A DNA stretch of 64,000 nucleotides from Gimesia sp. (GTDB lineage: Bacteria; Planctomycetota; Planctomycetia; Planctomycetales; Planctomycetaceae), in NCBI RefSeq assembly GCF_040219335.1, contig NZ_JAVJSQ010000020.1, positions 1-64,000 on the forward strand. The letters run 5' to 3'. Under the pieces are notes generated by a model. It ran no database searches. It was not told the DNA's origin and was given only the letters and a program-made list of their open reading frames with translations. The position numbers and the translations under genes were made by a program. Positions 37,027 through 47,468 of this stretch are shown in pieces (positions within the stretch are counted from its first letter, which is position 1; each line of letters opens with the position of its first letter).

Positions 37027-38181
37027 ATGACACCACTGTTGACAGCGATGAGTTGGAGTCCCTCCTACTGGCTTTTGGAGGTTTTTACTGCCGTCTGGTG
37101 CTTTGTAATGGGCTCGGTCATCGGCAGTTTTCTGAACGTGGTGATCTACCGGATACCACTGGGTCTGAATATTTCCAAACCGAAGTCCCGCTGTCCCTTT
37201 TGTGAAACCCCCATCCGCACGCGTGATAACCTTCCGATCCTGGGCTGGTTGCTGCTGCGAGGTAAATGCCGCGACTGCCAGGCTCCTATTCCGACACGTT
37301 ACCCGATTGTGGAAGCCCTGGTGGGTGTCGTTTTCCTGTTGCTTTATCTCGCGATTGTCCATTCGGGAGGGGCTCTGCTGCCTTACCGACCTCCGAACCG
37401 ATTTTCGGGTGGTTACCAGATTCTGGAGGGGCGGACCTGGGACCTGATCGCGCTGGCCGTCTATTACAGTTACCTGTTTATCGTTGTGGTAGCTGCGGCC
37501 TATATTCAATATGACCGCCAGTTGATCCCCCGCCGCCTGTTGTTCTGGTGCCTGGGGATTGGCCTGGTTGCGGGGTGCCTGATTCCAGAACTGCATCCGG
37601 TACCCGCCCAGATCTCCGTTCAGACGAATGTGTCTTCGACAGAAAGCATGTTAAGTGAACTGCGCTACCATGGCGCGCTGCATGCTAGCTTTGAACTCAG
37701 TTCGGTGCTGACTGTCTGCTGGGGACTGCTGTATGGTGTGATCGTGGGAATTTTATTCTGCTGGCGAAACCTGTTTCAACCGGGAGCGCAACCGACGCTG
37801 TTCCCGCCACGGACGCTCTGGCTGCTGGTTCTGATGGGAGTTTACCTGGGCTGGCAGCAGGTGGTCAGCGTAGGATTTCTGTCTGCTTTGATCCTGTGTG
37901 TGGTTCAACTGGTTTTCTGGAAGCGGGACTCATTCTGTGCCAAATTACCGGCTGCGGCTTTTCTTTGCGGCGCATTGACGCTACAACTGTTACTGGGTGG
38001 ATATTTGACAATCCTGCCCAACCAAACCGGTTACCTGACTTATCTATTCGTAACTGGTGGCCAGATCGTGGCAATTCCGCTGCTGACTGGCCTCTCTGAA
38101 GCTGCATATCGAAACCGAGAAAACATCAACTCAGCGCAGGATCAGATACCATTCGATGAATCCTCAACCCTCACATCCTGA
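37027..38181 (+). CDS. Prepilin-peptidase-like (A24) protein, second catalytic Asp missing
   Basis: The N-terminal half is that of type IV prepilin peptidases: GSVIGSFLNVVIYRIP at about 29-44, a zinc tetrad C56-x2-C59 and C81-x2-C84, and the N-methyltransferase-type segment around NLPILGWLLLRG. The first active-site Asp is present (Asp163 in QYDRQLIP). The second, normally in G-x-G-D-x-K-L followed by an MIGAFLGW-like stretch, aligns with PRTLWLLVLMGVYLGW, where Asp becomes Thr263 and Lys becomes Trp. The peptidase may be inactive, or the protein may have another role. Its end overlaps the next gene by 26 bases. Confidence 0.85.
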   Translation: MTPLLTAMSWSPSYWLLEVFTAVWCFVMGSVIGSFLNVVIYRIPLGLNISKPKSRCPFCETPIRTRDNLPILGWLLLRGKCRDCQAPIPTRYPIVEALVGVVFLLLYLAIVHSGGALLPYRPPNRFSGGYQILEGRTWDLIALAVYYSYLFIVVVAAAYIQYDRQLIPRRLLFWCLGIGLVAGCLIPELHPVPAQISVQTNVSSTESMLSELRYHGALHASFELSSVLTVCWGLLYGVIVGILFCWRNLFQPGAQPTLFPPRTLWLLVLMGVYLGWQQVVSVGFLSALILCVVQLVFWKRDSFCAKLPAAAFLCGALTLQLLLGGYLTILPNQTGYLTYLFVTGGQIVAIPLLTGLSEAAYRNRENINSAQDQIPFDESSTLTS

Positions 38182-39400
38182 ATCGGGTTTACCTTCCCTG
38201 GTAATAAAAGCATTACAGGAGGGAAACTGTATTCAAATGGTGTTGAGCAAGCCGATCAAAAAAAAGGCGGCGGCACGAAGGAAGGTTTCGATCAGGCCGG
38301 TGTTGATTCGGGAAAAGCAGCATTATCAACTCTCGTTCACACGGGGTCAGCAGGAAGTTCATGAAAACCTGCTGCCCGGAGAGACGATTCAACGAGTGGA
38401 GCAACTGTGGGAAGATCTGTTTCTGGAAGGTTATCTGTTTACGAATGAAGCAGACTTTCACTTACAGAAAACGAAACAGGGGCCTGTGCAGTTGAAGAAA
38501 CACGCCCCGACCAAAGCGCAACCCGAGCAGGTGAAGTCACACAACCGGGCGAAACAGTACCTGATCCCGGAGGGAGTGCATTGCCCCTTCCTGGAAGAGA
38601 TCGGCGTAATGTCGCGCAATGGAAAAGTGAAGGCTGCACAATACCGCAAGTTTCGCCAGATCAACCGTTATCTTGAGTTCATCAACGATATCGTTGCGGC
38701 ACTACCCGAAGACAGGACACTCCAAATTACAGACTTTGGCTGTGGTAAAAGTTATCTCACGTTTGCCACCCATCATTTTTTCACCTCGATCCTGCAGCGT
38801 GATGTGAACATCACGGGACTCGACCTGAAGCGATCGGTAGTCGAACACTGCCAGCAGATTGCCGAGAACCTGGATTGTCGGGGACTCTCCTTTATAACGG
38901 GTGACATCGCCGCCTTTCAGAATGAGCAGGGCCACTGCGATCTCTCCATCTCCTTACATGCCTGCGATACCGCCACCGATGCCGCCCTGGCTGCTGCCAT
39001 ACAGGCGGATGCGAGTGTGATCCTCGCGGTTCCCTGCTGCCAGAATGAAATTTACCAACAGATCACAAGTCAGTCTGCAGAGGGTCTGCTCAAACACGGG
39101 ATTCTCAAAGAAAAGACAGCGGCCCTACTGACGGATGCACTCCGTTCACAAGTGCTGGAGATCTGTGGATATCGCACACAGGTCATCGAGTTCATTGATA
39201 CACAACATACGCCCAAGAATCTGCTCATCAAAGCGGTCAAGCGTACTGCGCCCCTGACAGACTCCGATCTCCAACAGGCGGTGGAGGAGTATGAATCATT
39301 AAAAACCCAGTTCGGGATTCCTGCCTTTGCGCTGGAGCGCTCGCTGGGAGATCACTTTAAGCAACTGTGTGAATCTGCTGTGAAAGACAGTGCCGGATAA
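38156..39400 (+). CDS. Class I SAM-dependent methyltransferase (Methyltransf_32-like)
   Basis: The 414-residue protein has an N-terminal region of about 180 residues, then the SAM-binding core: ITDFGCGKSYLTF (motif I), GLDLKR (motif II) and SISLHACDTATDAAL with VPCCQNEIY. The DFGCGKSYLT and LHACD signatures match the GSTCD-like conserved methyltransferases, whose substrate is not established but is often thought to be RNA. Translation is probably coupled to the upstream gene through the 26-base overlap. Confidence 0.85.
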   Translation: MNPQPSHPESGLPSLVIKALQEGNCIQMVLSKPIKKKAAARRKVSIRPVLIREKQHYQLSFTRGQQEVHENLLPGETIQRVEQLWEDLFLEGYLFTNEADFHLQKTKQGPVQLKKHAPTKAQPEQVKSHNRAKQYLIPEGVHCPFLEEIGVMSRNGKVKAAQYRKFRQINRYLEFINDIVAALPEDRTLQITDFGCGKSYLTFATHHFFTSILQRDVNITGLDLKRSVVEHCQQIAENLDCRGLSFITGDIAAFQNEQGHCDLSISLHACDTATDAALAAAIQADASVILAVPCCQNEIYQQITSQSAEGLLKHGILKEKTAALLTDALRSQVLEICGYRTQVIEFIDTQHTPKNLLIKAVKRTAPLTDSDLQQAVEEYESLKTQFGIPAFALERSLGDHFKQLCESAVKDSAG

Positions 39401-39403
39401 GTT

Positions 39404-40240
39404 ATGCACGAGGATTTTGAGTCAACACCACCCAAAACCAGACGCGTCAAACCGGGCCTGATCCTGTTTCTATGCATCGTGCTGGTTTCCGGGCTGTTCA
39501 TTTATCGCATTCAGAGTCGACATCAGCTGCCCGAACAGACCACCGTAGAGAAGCAGACGGTGGAACCACAGTTGACCGCAGAGGATTCGACAGAGGAAGA
39601 GGCTGAAGAAAAACCGACTTCGAATGAGGATCCCGTGACTCCCTCAGCGGAGACCGTACTCACGCAGACCGCGCATCGCCAGCCGTTGCTGCCTGATGAG
39701 GAGACAGTAAAACAGGGAGAGCTCGATTCAACCAGCTGGCAGAATCCGTTCTATCGTCTGCTCTGGAAAAACTCAGGCTGGAAATTTACCGATGACGGGA
39801 TGGAGTCGCCGGCGGACCAGTTCTGTATCGCGACGTTTATCCGTCCTTACAAAAAGGTCAGCGTCAGTTTTCGCGTCGATGTCAAACAGGCGTTCCCGGA
39901 TTTTGAACTGCAGCTGCTGACACGGGATCCCGCGCAGCCGAACCAGGTCCTGGTCGCCAGCCGGATTCATTTTCAGAATACCGGTGTCACAGTCACCGCT
40001 TCCGGACAGAAGACGAAAACCGAACTTAAGAGTGTGAAAGTGGATCTGCAACAGGCTCAACCCGGCAGCGTGCCTGTGCGGCTGGTGGGAACCGGAAACC
40101 GGTTTGTGATCAGCATTGGTCGGCGGCGGATCCTCACATGCGCCCAGCCTGCGACACAATCCGGGAAAGAGTGCTATCTCTGCTTCATGGCAGACAAACA
40201 GCCAGTGCGGATTACTGCATTGCGTCTGGAAGGTGAGTAG
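39404..40240 (+). CDS. Hypothetical membrane-anchored protein (278 aa)
   Basis: A cytoplasmic start of about 18 residues is followed by one membrane segment (PGLILFLCIVLVSGLFIY), an acidic linker rich in Glu and Thr (about 45-90), and a beta-rich C-terminal domain (about 115-275, with VSVSFRVDV, DFELQLLTRD and RFVISIGRRRI) like a jelly-roll or concanavalin-type fold. The family is not recognised. It begins three bases after the methyltransferase stop and so forms the end of a three-gene unit. Confidence 0.7.
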   Translation: MHEDFESTPPKTRRVKPGLILFLCIVLVSGLFIYRIQSRHQLPEQTTVEKQTVEPQLTAEDSTEEEAEEKPTSNEDPVTPSAETVLTQTAHRQPLLPDEETVKQGELDSTSWQNPFYRLLWKNSGWKFTDDGMESPADQFCIATFIRPYKKVSVSFRVDVKQAFPDFELQLLTRDPAQPNQVLVASRIHFQNTGVTVTASGQKTKTELKSVKVDLQQAQPGSVPVRLVGTGNRFVISIGRRRILTCAQPATQSGKECYLCFMADKQPVRITALRLEGE

Positions 40241-40473
40241 AGCTCTCCTGTTGCCGGGCATTTCGGGCACAATAAACCCTGATTTCCACTGAGCATCTGA
40301 CAAAAACTTGCATTTCGGTAATTCCGCTGGTAATCTGATATTTAAGATACTTTACGATCGGGCGACCTTCCCCGCTTCTCCAGCAGACCAGATTTTTGCC
40401 TCGTCATCCGCGTTGTTCTGATGTTACTCCCGGCTCGCGAAAATCAGGCTCATTTTTTGTATCAGGTTCTTTC

Positions 40474-43400
40474 ATGCGGAATTTGTCAGGAGTTGTGACC
40501 ACCGCTGCCTGTATCCTGCTGATCGCAGTACAGACGGCTCCCGCTGCAGACCAGAAGTCTCAGGTCGATTTTGAAAAACAGATCCGACCGTTGCTCAAGC
40601 AGCACTGCTATGACTGCCACTCTCAGGGGGCAGAGGAATCCGGCTTACGCGTGGACTACGGCGCCAACCTGATCAAAGGAGGCGATCGTGGACCAGCGGT
40701 TGTTCCCGGTAAACGGGATGAAAGCCTGTTGTATCTGAGCCTGAAAGGGGAGGGTAAAATCCCACGGATGCCCCACGATCTACCGCCACTCAAACCAGCT
40801 GAGATCGAGCTGATCGGTCGCTGGATTGATGCCGGGGGCGCCATCCCTGCCAGCGAACAAAATCTGCAAACCGTTGATGCTTCAACAGATCATTGGTCAT
40901 TCCAGCCGATTGAGCGGCCCGAGCTTCCTCAAGTCAAAGAGAAAGGCTGGGTACGGAATCCGATCGATGCGTTTATTCTGCATCGTCTGGAGGCACAACA
41001 ACTCAAGCCGTCCCCCGAGGCGGAACGCACGACTCTCATCCGTCGCCTGAGCCTGGATCTGACGGGGCTGCCTCCGTCAGTGGAACAGGTACAGGAATTC
41101 CTGGCTGATACGAAACCTGGTGCTTACGAGCGCCTGGTGGATCGCCTGCTCGCCTCTCCGCATTACGGGGAACGCTGGGCCCGGCACTGGCTGGACGTCG
41201 CCCGCTACGCCGATTCCAACGGCTTCACCATTGATGGTCCCCGATCGATCTGGAAGTACCGGGACTGGGTCATCGATGCGATTAATGAGAACATGCTTTT
41301 CGATCAGTTTGTTACCGAACAACTGGCGGGCGACCTGCTCCCCAAACCGACTACCGAGCAGTTGATCGCGACCGGATTTCATCGCAATACACTCATCAAC
41401 CAGGAAGGGGGCACCAACCCGGAACAGTTTCGCGTGGAAGCAGTGGTGGATCGTGTGAATACCACGGGAGCTGCCTTCCTCGGACTGACGGTGGGTTGTG
41501 CCCAATGCCACAAACATAAGTACGATCCCATTACCCAGCGGGACTTCTACCAGTTGTATGCGATTTTCAACAGCACGGCTGACATCAACAGCGCGCCCCC
41601 CACACTGCCACTGCCTACTGAGCAACAGCAGACCAAACAGAAAGCGTTGAAGCAGGAAATCACGAAACTCACCAAACAGTTGGAAGAACGCAAACAAGCA
41701 CTGGAACCGAAGTTCGCTGCCTGGAAAGAACGTCTGCAGCAGGACCTGCAACAGTCAGAGCAGCAGTGGAGCGTTCTTACACCCGGATCGATCCAATCCA
41801 AGAATGGAGCTACGCTCACCGTTCTTGAAGACAATTCACTGCTGGCAGGGGGTAAGATTCCTGCATTTGATACGTATGTCGTCGAAACCGCAGCGATCCC
41901 TCAAGGAACCTCCGGTCTGCGGCTGGAGGTACTGACTCACGAGAGCCTGCCTCGCAAGGGGCCGGGCTGGGCCGGAAATGGAAACTTTGTGCTGGATGAA
42001 GTGACGGTGGAAATGGCAGAGCAGACCGAAGCAGGCTGGTCTGAATTTCAGCCGGTCAAGCTGATCCAGGCAACCGCCGATCATTCGCAGGATAAATTCC
42101 CCGCCAGCAACCTGGTGGACGGGGATCCCAAAACGGGCTGGGCCATCAATACTCGCAAGGGAAGTATGAACGTCAACCGGCGGGCGATACTCAAACTCAA
42201 AGAACCGATCGAGGTCAAACAATCGGTCAAACTGCGGGTGACCCTGACGCACACACGGAATGCAAAATACAATGTCGGTCGCTTCCGACTGGCGGCAACC
42301 ACAGTGGCCCCGGAAGTCTTGAACATTAAACCCGAAATTCTGGCGATCCTGAAACAGCCAGAGGACAAATGGGACGCGAAACAGAAAACGACCGTGGAAG
42401 AGGCCTTTCACCAGTCGGATTCGCAATGGCTGGTTCTGAATCAGCGGCTCACTAAACAGAAGACGGCACAGACCAAAGTCAACAAAGCGATTGTGACCAC
42501 GATGATCATGCGGGAACTTCCCAAGCCGCGGGAAACCTTCATCCTGCTGCGAGGGAATTTCCTGGATCCGGGTGCGAAGGTCAGTCCGGGTGTCCCCGCA
42601 GTGTTGCCGGCGCTTCCGGAGGATGTTTCCCGACCGACGCGACTGGACCTGGCCCGGTGGCTGACCAGCGAAGAGCAACCGCTGACAGCGCGTGTGACTG
42701 TGAACCGATACTGGCAACGATTCTTCGGCAGGGGCATTGTGGAAACCGAAAATGACTTCGGGACACAGGGTTCAGAGCCCACGCATCCGGAACTGCTGGA
42801 CTGGCTGGCTTCGGAATTCATGCGGCTTCACTGGAATGTGAAACAACTTCATAAACTGATCGTGACTTCTGCAACCTATCGGCAGGCATCCGACTTCAAC
42901 CCGGATCATCAGGAAAAAGATCCACGGAATCTGCTGTTATCTCGACAGAACCGGTTCCGGATGGAAGCGGAGTCGATTCGCGATCTCTTCCTGGCCAGCA
43001 GCGGTCTGTTAAGTCGCAAGATCGGTGGGCCGAGTGTCTATCCGCCTCAGCCCGAGGGGATTTATGTGCTCACACAAAATAAGAAGAGCTGGCCTGAGGA
43101 GCAGGACGAAGACCGTTATCGGCGGGGCATGTATACGTATTTCTGGCGTTCGAGTCCGTATCCGATGCTGCCGACCTTCGATGCACCAAACAGTAATACC
43201 ACTTGTACGCGACGGGTGCGTTCCAATACGCCCCTCCAGGCACTCACACTGGCCAATGATCATTCGCTGTTCGAACTGACTCAAGGGTTTGCGCTCCGCA
43301 TCCTGCAGGAAGGTCCTCAATACGATGAAGGTCGCATCCGCGCCGCATTTGAAATCTGCCTGTCCCGTGCCCCCTCTGATCGGGAACTGGATGTGATGAC

Positions 43401-43566
43401 CGGCTATCTGCAGGAACAGCGTGCTCAGTTTAAACAGTCACCAGAGGCAGCGGCCCAGGTCGCGGCTGACGATTTACCCAAACAGATTGATGTGATTGAA
43501 GCGGCGAGCTGGACGGCGGTCGCCCGCGTGTTGATGAATCTGGATGAATTTATTACCAGGGAATAG
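40474..43566 (+). CDS. PSCyt1/DUF1549-DUF1553 (PSD1) planctomycete protein
   Basis: A signal peptide leads into a cytochrome-like PSCyt1 domain with CYDCH. DUF1549 follows (with NPIDAFILHRLEAQQL, RRLSLDLTGLPPS and HYGERWARHWLDVARYADSNGF), then a carbohydrate-binding-like middle part, and DUF1553 (RLDLARWLTSEEQPLTARVTVNRYWQ, GIVETENDFG, NRFRMEAESIRD). This architecture is a planctomycete/verrucomicrobial hallmark, usually paired with DUF1501 as here. The function is unknown, probably periplasmic polymer processing. Start ATG at 40474 (1030 aa); an upstream TTG is unlikely. Confidence 0.92.
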   Translation: MRNLSGVVTTAACILLIAVQTAPAADQKSQVDFEKQIRPLLKQHCYDCHSQGAEESGLRVDYGANLIKGGDRGPAVVPGKRDESLLYLSLKGEGKIPRMPHDLPPLKPAEIELIGRWIDAGGAIPASEQNLQTVDASTDHWSFQPIERPELPQVKEKGWVRNPIDAFILHRLEAQQLKPSPEAERTTLIRRLSLDLTGLPPSVEQVQEFLADTKPGAYERLVDRLLASPHYGERWARHWLDVARYADSNGFTIDGPRSIWKYRDWVIDAINENMLFDQFVTEQLAGDLLPKPTTEQLIATGFHRNTLINQEGGTNPEQFRVEAVVDRVNTTGAAFLGLTVGCAQCHKHKYDPITQRDFYQLYAIFNSTADINSAPPTLPLPTEQQQTKQKALKQEITKLTKQLEERKQALEPKFAAWKERLQQDLQQSEQQWSVLTPGSIQSKNGATLTVLEDNSLLAGGKIPAFDTYVVETAAIPQGTSGLRLEVLTHESLPRKGPGWAGNGNFVLDEVTVEMAEQTEAGWSEFQPVKLIQATADHSQDKFPASNLVDGDPKTGWAINTRKGSMNVNRRAILKLKEPIEVKQSVKLRVTLTHTRNAKYNVGRFRLAATTVAPEVLNIKPEILAILKQPEDKWDAKQKTTVEEAFHQSDSQWLVLNQRLTKQKTAQTKVNKAIVTTMIMRELPKPRETFILLRGNFLDPGAKVSPGVPAVLPALPEDVSRPTRLDLARWLTSEEQPLTARVTVNRYWQRFFGRGIVETENDFGTQGSEPTHPELLDWLASEFMRLHWNVKQLHKLIVTSATYRQASDFNPDHQEKDPRNLLLSRQNRFRMEAESIRDLFLASSGLLSRKIGGPSVYPPQPEGIYVLTQNKKSWPEEQDEDRYRRGMYTYFWRSSPYPMLPTFDAPNSNTTCTRRVRSNTPLQALTLANDHSLFELTQGFALRILQEGPQYDEGRIRAAFEICLSRAPSDRELDVMTGYLQEQRAQFKQSPEAAAQVAADDLPKQIDVIEAASWTAVARVLMNLDEFITRE

Positions 43567-43623
43567 TTCCCCCCTCAAACGGATGCCGGCAGCATGACCT
43601 GACCGGTGGACCGGGAGAATCAG

Positions 43624-45051
43624 ATGAATTTCGATGACCTGATGTTACGCGATCAGACACGACGTCACTTTTTCGAGAATTGCGCGATGGGAGCCGGGGC
43701 CATCGGTCTGGCTTCACTGATGCAGTCGGAACAACGGGCACAGGCCGGCACAGGCAAGTTGAATGGTACCCATCATCCGCCCAAAGCCAAGAATGTGATT
43801 TACATGTTTATGGCGGGTGGCCCCAGTCAGCTGGAGATGTTTGATTTCAAACCGAAGCTGCAGGAGCTGGAGGGGAAAGTCATCCCCGAATCGTACGTGG
43901 AGGGCAAACAGTTTGCGTTTCTGAAAAAAGACGCCAAGCTGCTGGGCACGCGACGGAAATTCAAGAAGCACGGCGAATCGGGCATGGAACTCTCGGAAGT
44001 TGTTCCACACCTGGCTGAGGTCGCGGACGACATAACCGTGCTGAAGAGTATGAAGACAGACGTCTTTAACCATGGTCCGGCCAAACTCTTCATGAATACC
44101 GGGACACAACAGTTTGGTCGTCCCAGCATGGGCGCCTGGGTAACTTACGGTATTGGCAGCGAGTCACAGAATCTGCCTGGCTTCGTCGTGCTACAATCCG
44201 GCCCGCGGGGACCACGTGGTGGAGCGCCGCTGTGGGGCAGTGGTTTTCTGCCGACCACGTACCAGGGAGTCCCGTTCCTGAACGGAGCAGATCCGATATT
44301 GAATCTCTCCAGCCCTTCCGGGATCAACTCGGAGAGACAGTCGGAATTCATTGATACGGTCAATCAGCTGAATTCGCTTCGCCTGGAGAAGACGCGCGAT
44401 CCGGAGATCGCCACCCGTATCTCTGCCTATGAAATGGCTTACCGCATGCAGTCCAGCGCCCCTGAATTGATGGATCTCTCGGGCGAGACGAAAGAGACAC
44501 TCGATCTGTACGGCGTCGATCCCGCGAAACCCTCGTTTGCCCGTAACTGTCTGCTGGCGCGGCGGTTAGTGGAAAAAGGCTCTCGCTTCGTGCAGCTCTA
44601 TCATACGGACTGGGATCATCATGGAAACAAGGGAACCGATTTGGAAGAATCGCTGGATGCCCGCTGTCTGGAAACTGATCAGGCGTCGGCTGCACTTGTG
44701 AAAGACCTGAAGCAACGGGGGCTGCTGGATGACACGCTGGTCATCTGGGGAGGTGAATTTGGGCGGACTCCACAAGGTGAGCCCCGTGATCTGATTGGTC
44801 GCGATCATCATATCGATGCGTTTTCCATCTGGGTCGCCGGGGGTGGATCCAAGCCGGGCGTCACAATAGGAGAGACTGACGAGCTAGGCTACTATTCTGT
44901 CGAAGACACGATTCATGTACGCGACTTCCATGCGACGGTGCTACACCTTCTCGGCATCGATCACCATGAGCTTTCCTATTTTTACCAGGGTCTCGATTTC
45001 CGTTTAACGGGTGTGGAAGAAGCCCATGTCGTCGAGAAAATGCTGGCCTGA
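43624..45051 (+). CDS. DUF1501 secreted protein (sulfatase-like fold)
   Basis: The N-terminus carries a Tat-like signal (RDQTRRHFFENCAMGAGAIGLASLM) with the paired arginines. The body follows DUF1501: PPKAKNVIYMFMAGGPSQLEMFD, FNHGPAKLFMNTG, LPGFVVLQSG, and the C-terminal WGGEFGRTPQGEP with GRDHHIDAFS. The fold is related to alkaline phosphatase/sulfatase. It follows the DUF1549/1553 gene by 57 bases, the usual pairing, and probably works with it outside the cytoplasm. GGGAG precedes the ATG at 43624. Confidence 0.92.
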   Translation: MNFDDLMLRDQTRRHFFENCAMGAGAIGLASLMQSEQRAQAGTGKLNGTHHPPKAKNVIYMFMAGGPSQLEMFDFKPKLQELEGKVIPESYVEGKQFAFLKKDAKLLGTRRKFKKHGESGMELSEVVPHLAEVADDITVLKSMKTDVFNHGPAKLFMNTGTQQFGRPSMGAWVTYGIGSESQNLPGFVVLQSGPRGPRGGAPLWGSGFLPTTYQGVPFLNGADPILNLSSPSGINSERQSEFIDTVNQLNSLRLEKTRDPEIATRISAYEMAYRMQSSAPELMDLSGETKETLDLYGVDPAKPSFARNCLLARRLVEKGSRFVQLYHTDWDHHGNKGTDLEESLDARCLETDQASAALVKDLKQRGLLDDTLVIWGGEFGRTPQGEPRDLIGRDHHIDAFSIWVAGGGSKPGVTIGETDELGYYSVEDTIHVRDFHATVLHLLGIDHHELSYFYQGLDFRLTGVEEAHVVEKMLA

Positions 45052-45243
45052 AACAGGGCTGTCGGCCCGGTCTGAAAAAAACTTGAGCGAAATATGAAGA
45101 AATCCTCTGGACAGATTTTTGCGTTTCCATTATCACTCGCCTCTCTCTCATCCATCTCAAAAACTTAATAGTTCACATCACACTAAATCTGTCGTTCTGA
45201 CACTTAAAACCAACCCTAACCCCCAACGAATGCGGAGGCATGG

Positions 45244-47370
45244 ATGCCACCGGAGTCTAAGACCGGTCTATCCGGAGCGATAATGCGCAATTCGGGTCTG
45301 ATCTTCCCACTAGTCATAGTGAGTTCAGTCCTGGTGATCATTGCGCCTCTGCCTCCGATGATGATGGACCTGCTCTTGTCATGCAATATCACTGTTTCCG
45401 TAGTGATTTTGATGACCACGATTTACGTGACACGCCCGCTGGAATTCAGCGTGTTCCCGGCAATCCTGCTGGGGACCACACTGGCGCGGCTGGTGTTGAA
45501 CGTAGCGACCACGCGTCTGATCTTAACCCGCGGAGCCGATGATGGGACCGCAGCGGCAGGTGGCGTGATTGAAGCCTTTGGTCAGTTCGTGGCAGGCGGT
45601 CATCTGGTTGTGGGTCTGATTATCTTCGTGATCCTGGTCACGATTCAGTTTATGGTGATTACCAAGGGTGCCACACGTATCAGTGAAGTGGCCGCCCGGT
45701 TCTCACTCGACAGTATGCCGGGTAAGCAGATGGCCATTGATGCCGACCTGAATGCCGGGTTGATCTCCTCGGAAGAAGCGAAAACCCGTCGCCAGGAAAT
45801 CACCGAACAGGCTGACTTCTACGGTTCAATGGACGGTGCCAGTAAGTTTGTCCGTGGTGACTCGATTGCCAGTATCATCATCACGCTGATCAACGTGGTC
45901 GGCGGTCTGTATGTGGGTATGGTAGACCACGGCATGGAGCTGTCGAAAGCAGCAACCGTGTTTACCACCCTGACGATCGGCGATGGTCTCGTGACACAGG
46001 TTCCGGGCTTTTTGATCTCACTCGCAGCTGGTTTGATCGTTACCCGAACTTCAGTCGACAGTAACCTCCCCCGGGACGTCGTCAAACAGTTTTCCGGGCA
46101 TCCGGAAGCCCTGTTCCTCGCTTCAACCTTCCTGTTCGCTCTGGCGTTCACAGGACTGCCCGCCGGCCCGATGCTGGCTCTGGCCATCGGTTGTGCGGTT
46201 ACCGGGATGATGCGACGCAAAGGCCAGCAGGCCACCGCAGTACAAAAACAGAAAGCGGAAACACAACAGCAGGAACAGCAACAACAGCCTGCCGAACCCA
46301 AACCGGAAGATCACCTGTTTGTCGATCCTCTCGAACTGGAACTGGGTGTCGGTCTGTTGAGACTGGCTGACCCGGCAACCGGCGGCGATCTGCTGGATCG
46401 TGTGACCCGCATCCGACACAAAATTGCCCAGGAACTGGGAATCATTCTTCCCAAGGTTCGGATTCGCGACAACATCCGCCTGGGTCAACGCGATTACCAG
46501 ATCAAGATTCGCGATGTCGCTGTGGCCTGGGGAACGATCTATCCCGATGGTCTATTGGCGATCGACACGGGAGCTACGAACGGCGACATCCCGGGTATCG
46601 ATACCATCGAGCCGGCTTTCGGACGTCCCGCCAAGTGGATTGAACTGGGACAGAAAGAACGTGCTGAGTTGATGGGCTTCAATGTCGTCGAACCCTCGGC
46701 CGTTGCGATTACTCACCTGACCGAAGTCGTCCGCGAACACAGCAGCGAGTTGCTCACCCGGGAACAGGTTCACGGACTGGTTGAAAACCTGAAGGAATCG
46801 TCTCCCAAGGTTGTCGAAGAACTGATTCCCGACGTCCTCAAGATTTCTCAAGTCCAGCATGTGCTTTCCAATCTGCTCCGCGAACGGGTTCCGATTCGCG
46901 ACCTGGAAACCATCCTGCAGACGCTGGGCGACTATGCAGACCGAACCAAAGAGCCGATGTTGCTCACCGAATACGTGCGGAACGGACTGGCCCGTTCCAT
47001 CTGCCAGCAGTACCGCGACAGCAATCGCCTGCTGCGGGTCGTGACGCTCGATCCGGAACTGGAAGATGTACTGATGTCGGGCATTGATTACAACGAGCAT
47101 GGACTGGCAATCAAGCTGGCACCGCGGACGGGTGAGATCATCACCCAGGCGATCGCCGACCAGGTAGAACCGCTGGTTGCCTTGGGCGGACACCCGATCG
47201 TGCTCTGTAATCCCCAGATCCGCGCCGGCCTGAAACAGATTACATCCCCATTATTACCACGACTGGTCGTGTTAAGTCTGAATGAGATCACCCGTGACAC
47301 CGATGTGGAAGCGATTGGACAGGTTTCAGCAGATCGTCTGAAATCGAATGCGGTTGCGGGGGCAGCGTAG
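45244..47370 (+). CDS. flhA: Flagellar type III export component FlhA
   Basis: The 708-residue protein has eight or so membrane segments in its first half, with the FHIPEP-type region between them (TKGATRISEVAARFSLDSMPGKQMAID, DADLNAGLI) and a cytoplasmic C-terminal domain (about 350-700, LELELGVGLLRLADP, REHSSELLTREQVHGLVE). A Gln-rich linker (QQQEQQQQP) joins them. FlhA forms the export gate of the flagellar secretion system. It heads a plus-strand flagellar unit with flhF, flhG and a sigma factor. GGAGG lies five bases before the ATG. Confidence 0.96.
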   Translation: MPPESKTGLSGAIMRNSGLIFPLVIVSSVLVIIAPLPPMMMDLLLSCNITVSVVILMTTIYVTRPLEFSVFPAILLGTTLARLVLNVATTRLILTRGADDGTAAAGGVIEAFGQFVAGGHLVVGLIIFVILVTIQFMVITKGATRISEVAARFSLDSMPGKQMAIDADLNAGLISSEEAKTRRQEITEQADFYGSMDGASKFVRGDSIASIIITLINVVGGLYVGMVDHGMELSKAATVFTTLTIGDGLVTQVPGFLISLAAGLIVTRTSVDSNLPRDVVKQFSGHPEALFLASTFLFALAFTGLPAGPMLALAIGCAVTGMMRRKGQQATAVQKQKAETQQQEQQQQPAEPKPEDHLFVDPLELELGVGLLRLADPATGGDLLDRVTRIRHKIAQELGIILPKVRIRDNIRLGQRDYQIKIRDVAVAWGTIYPDGLLAIDTGATNGDIPGIDTIEPAFGRPAKWIELGQKERAELMGFNVVEPSAVAITHLTEVVREHSSELLTREQVHGLVENLKESSPKVVEELIPDVLKISQVQHVLSNLLRERVPIRDLETILQTLGDYADRTKEPMLLTEYVRNGLARSICQQYRDSNRLLRVVTLDPELEDVLMSGIDYNEHGLAIKLAPRTGEIITQAIADQVEPLVALGGHPIVLCNPQIRAGLKQITSPLLPRLVVLSLNEITRDTDVEAIGQVSADRLKSNAVAGAA

Positions 47371-47468
47371 AGATAAACACGATTAACGGCAGTCAAACAC
47401 GACACTTAATTGAAACAAATACGATCCACCGAGATCAAACGTAAATAACCAAACAGGAACTGAAAACC

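Noticed and set aside
36717..37205. Plus-strand 162-aa frame upstream of the prepilin-peptidase gene
   Set aside because: It overlaps the real gene in another frame, has no ribosome binding site and its sequence has no coding character.
40474..45051. DUF1549/1553 plus DUF1501 pair as a novel system
   Set aside because: This pairing is widespread and well known in planctomycetes.
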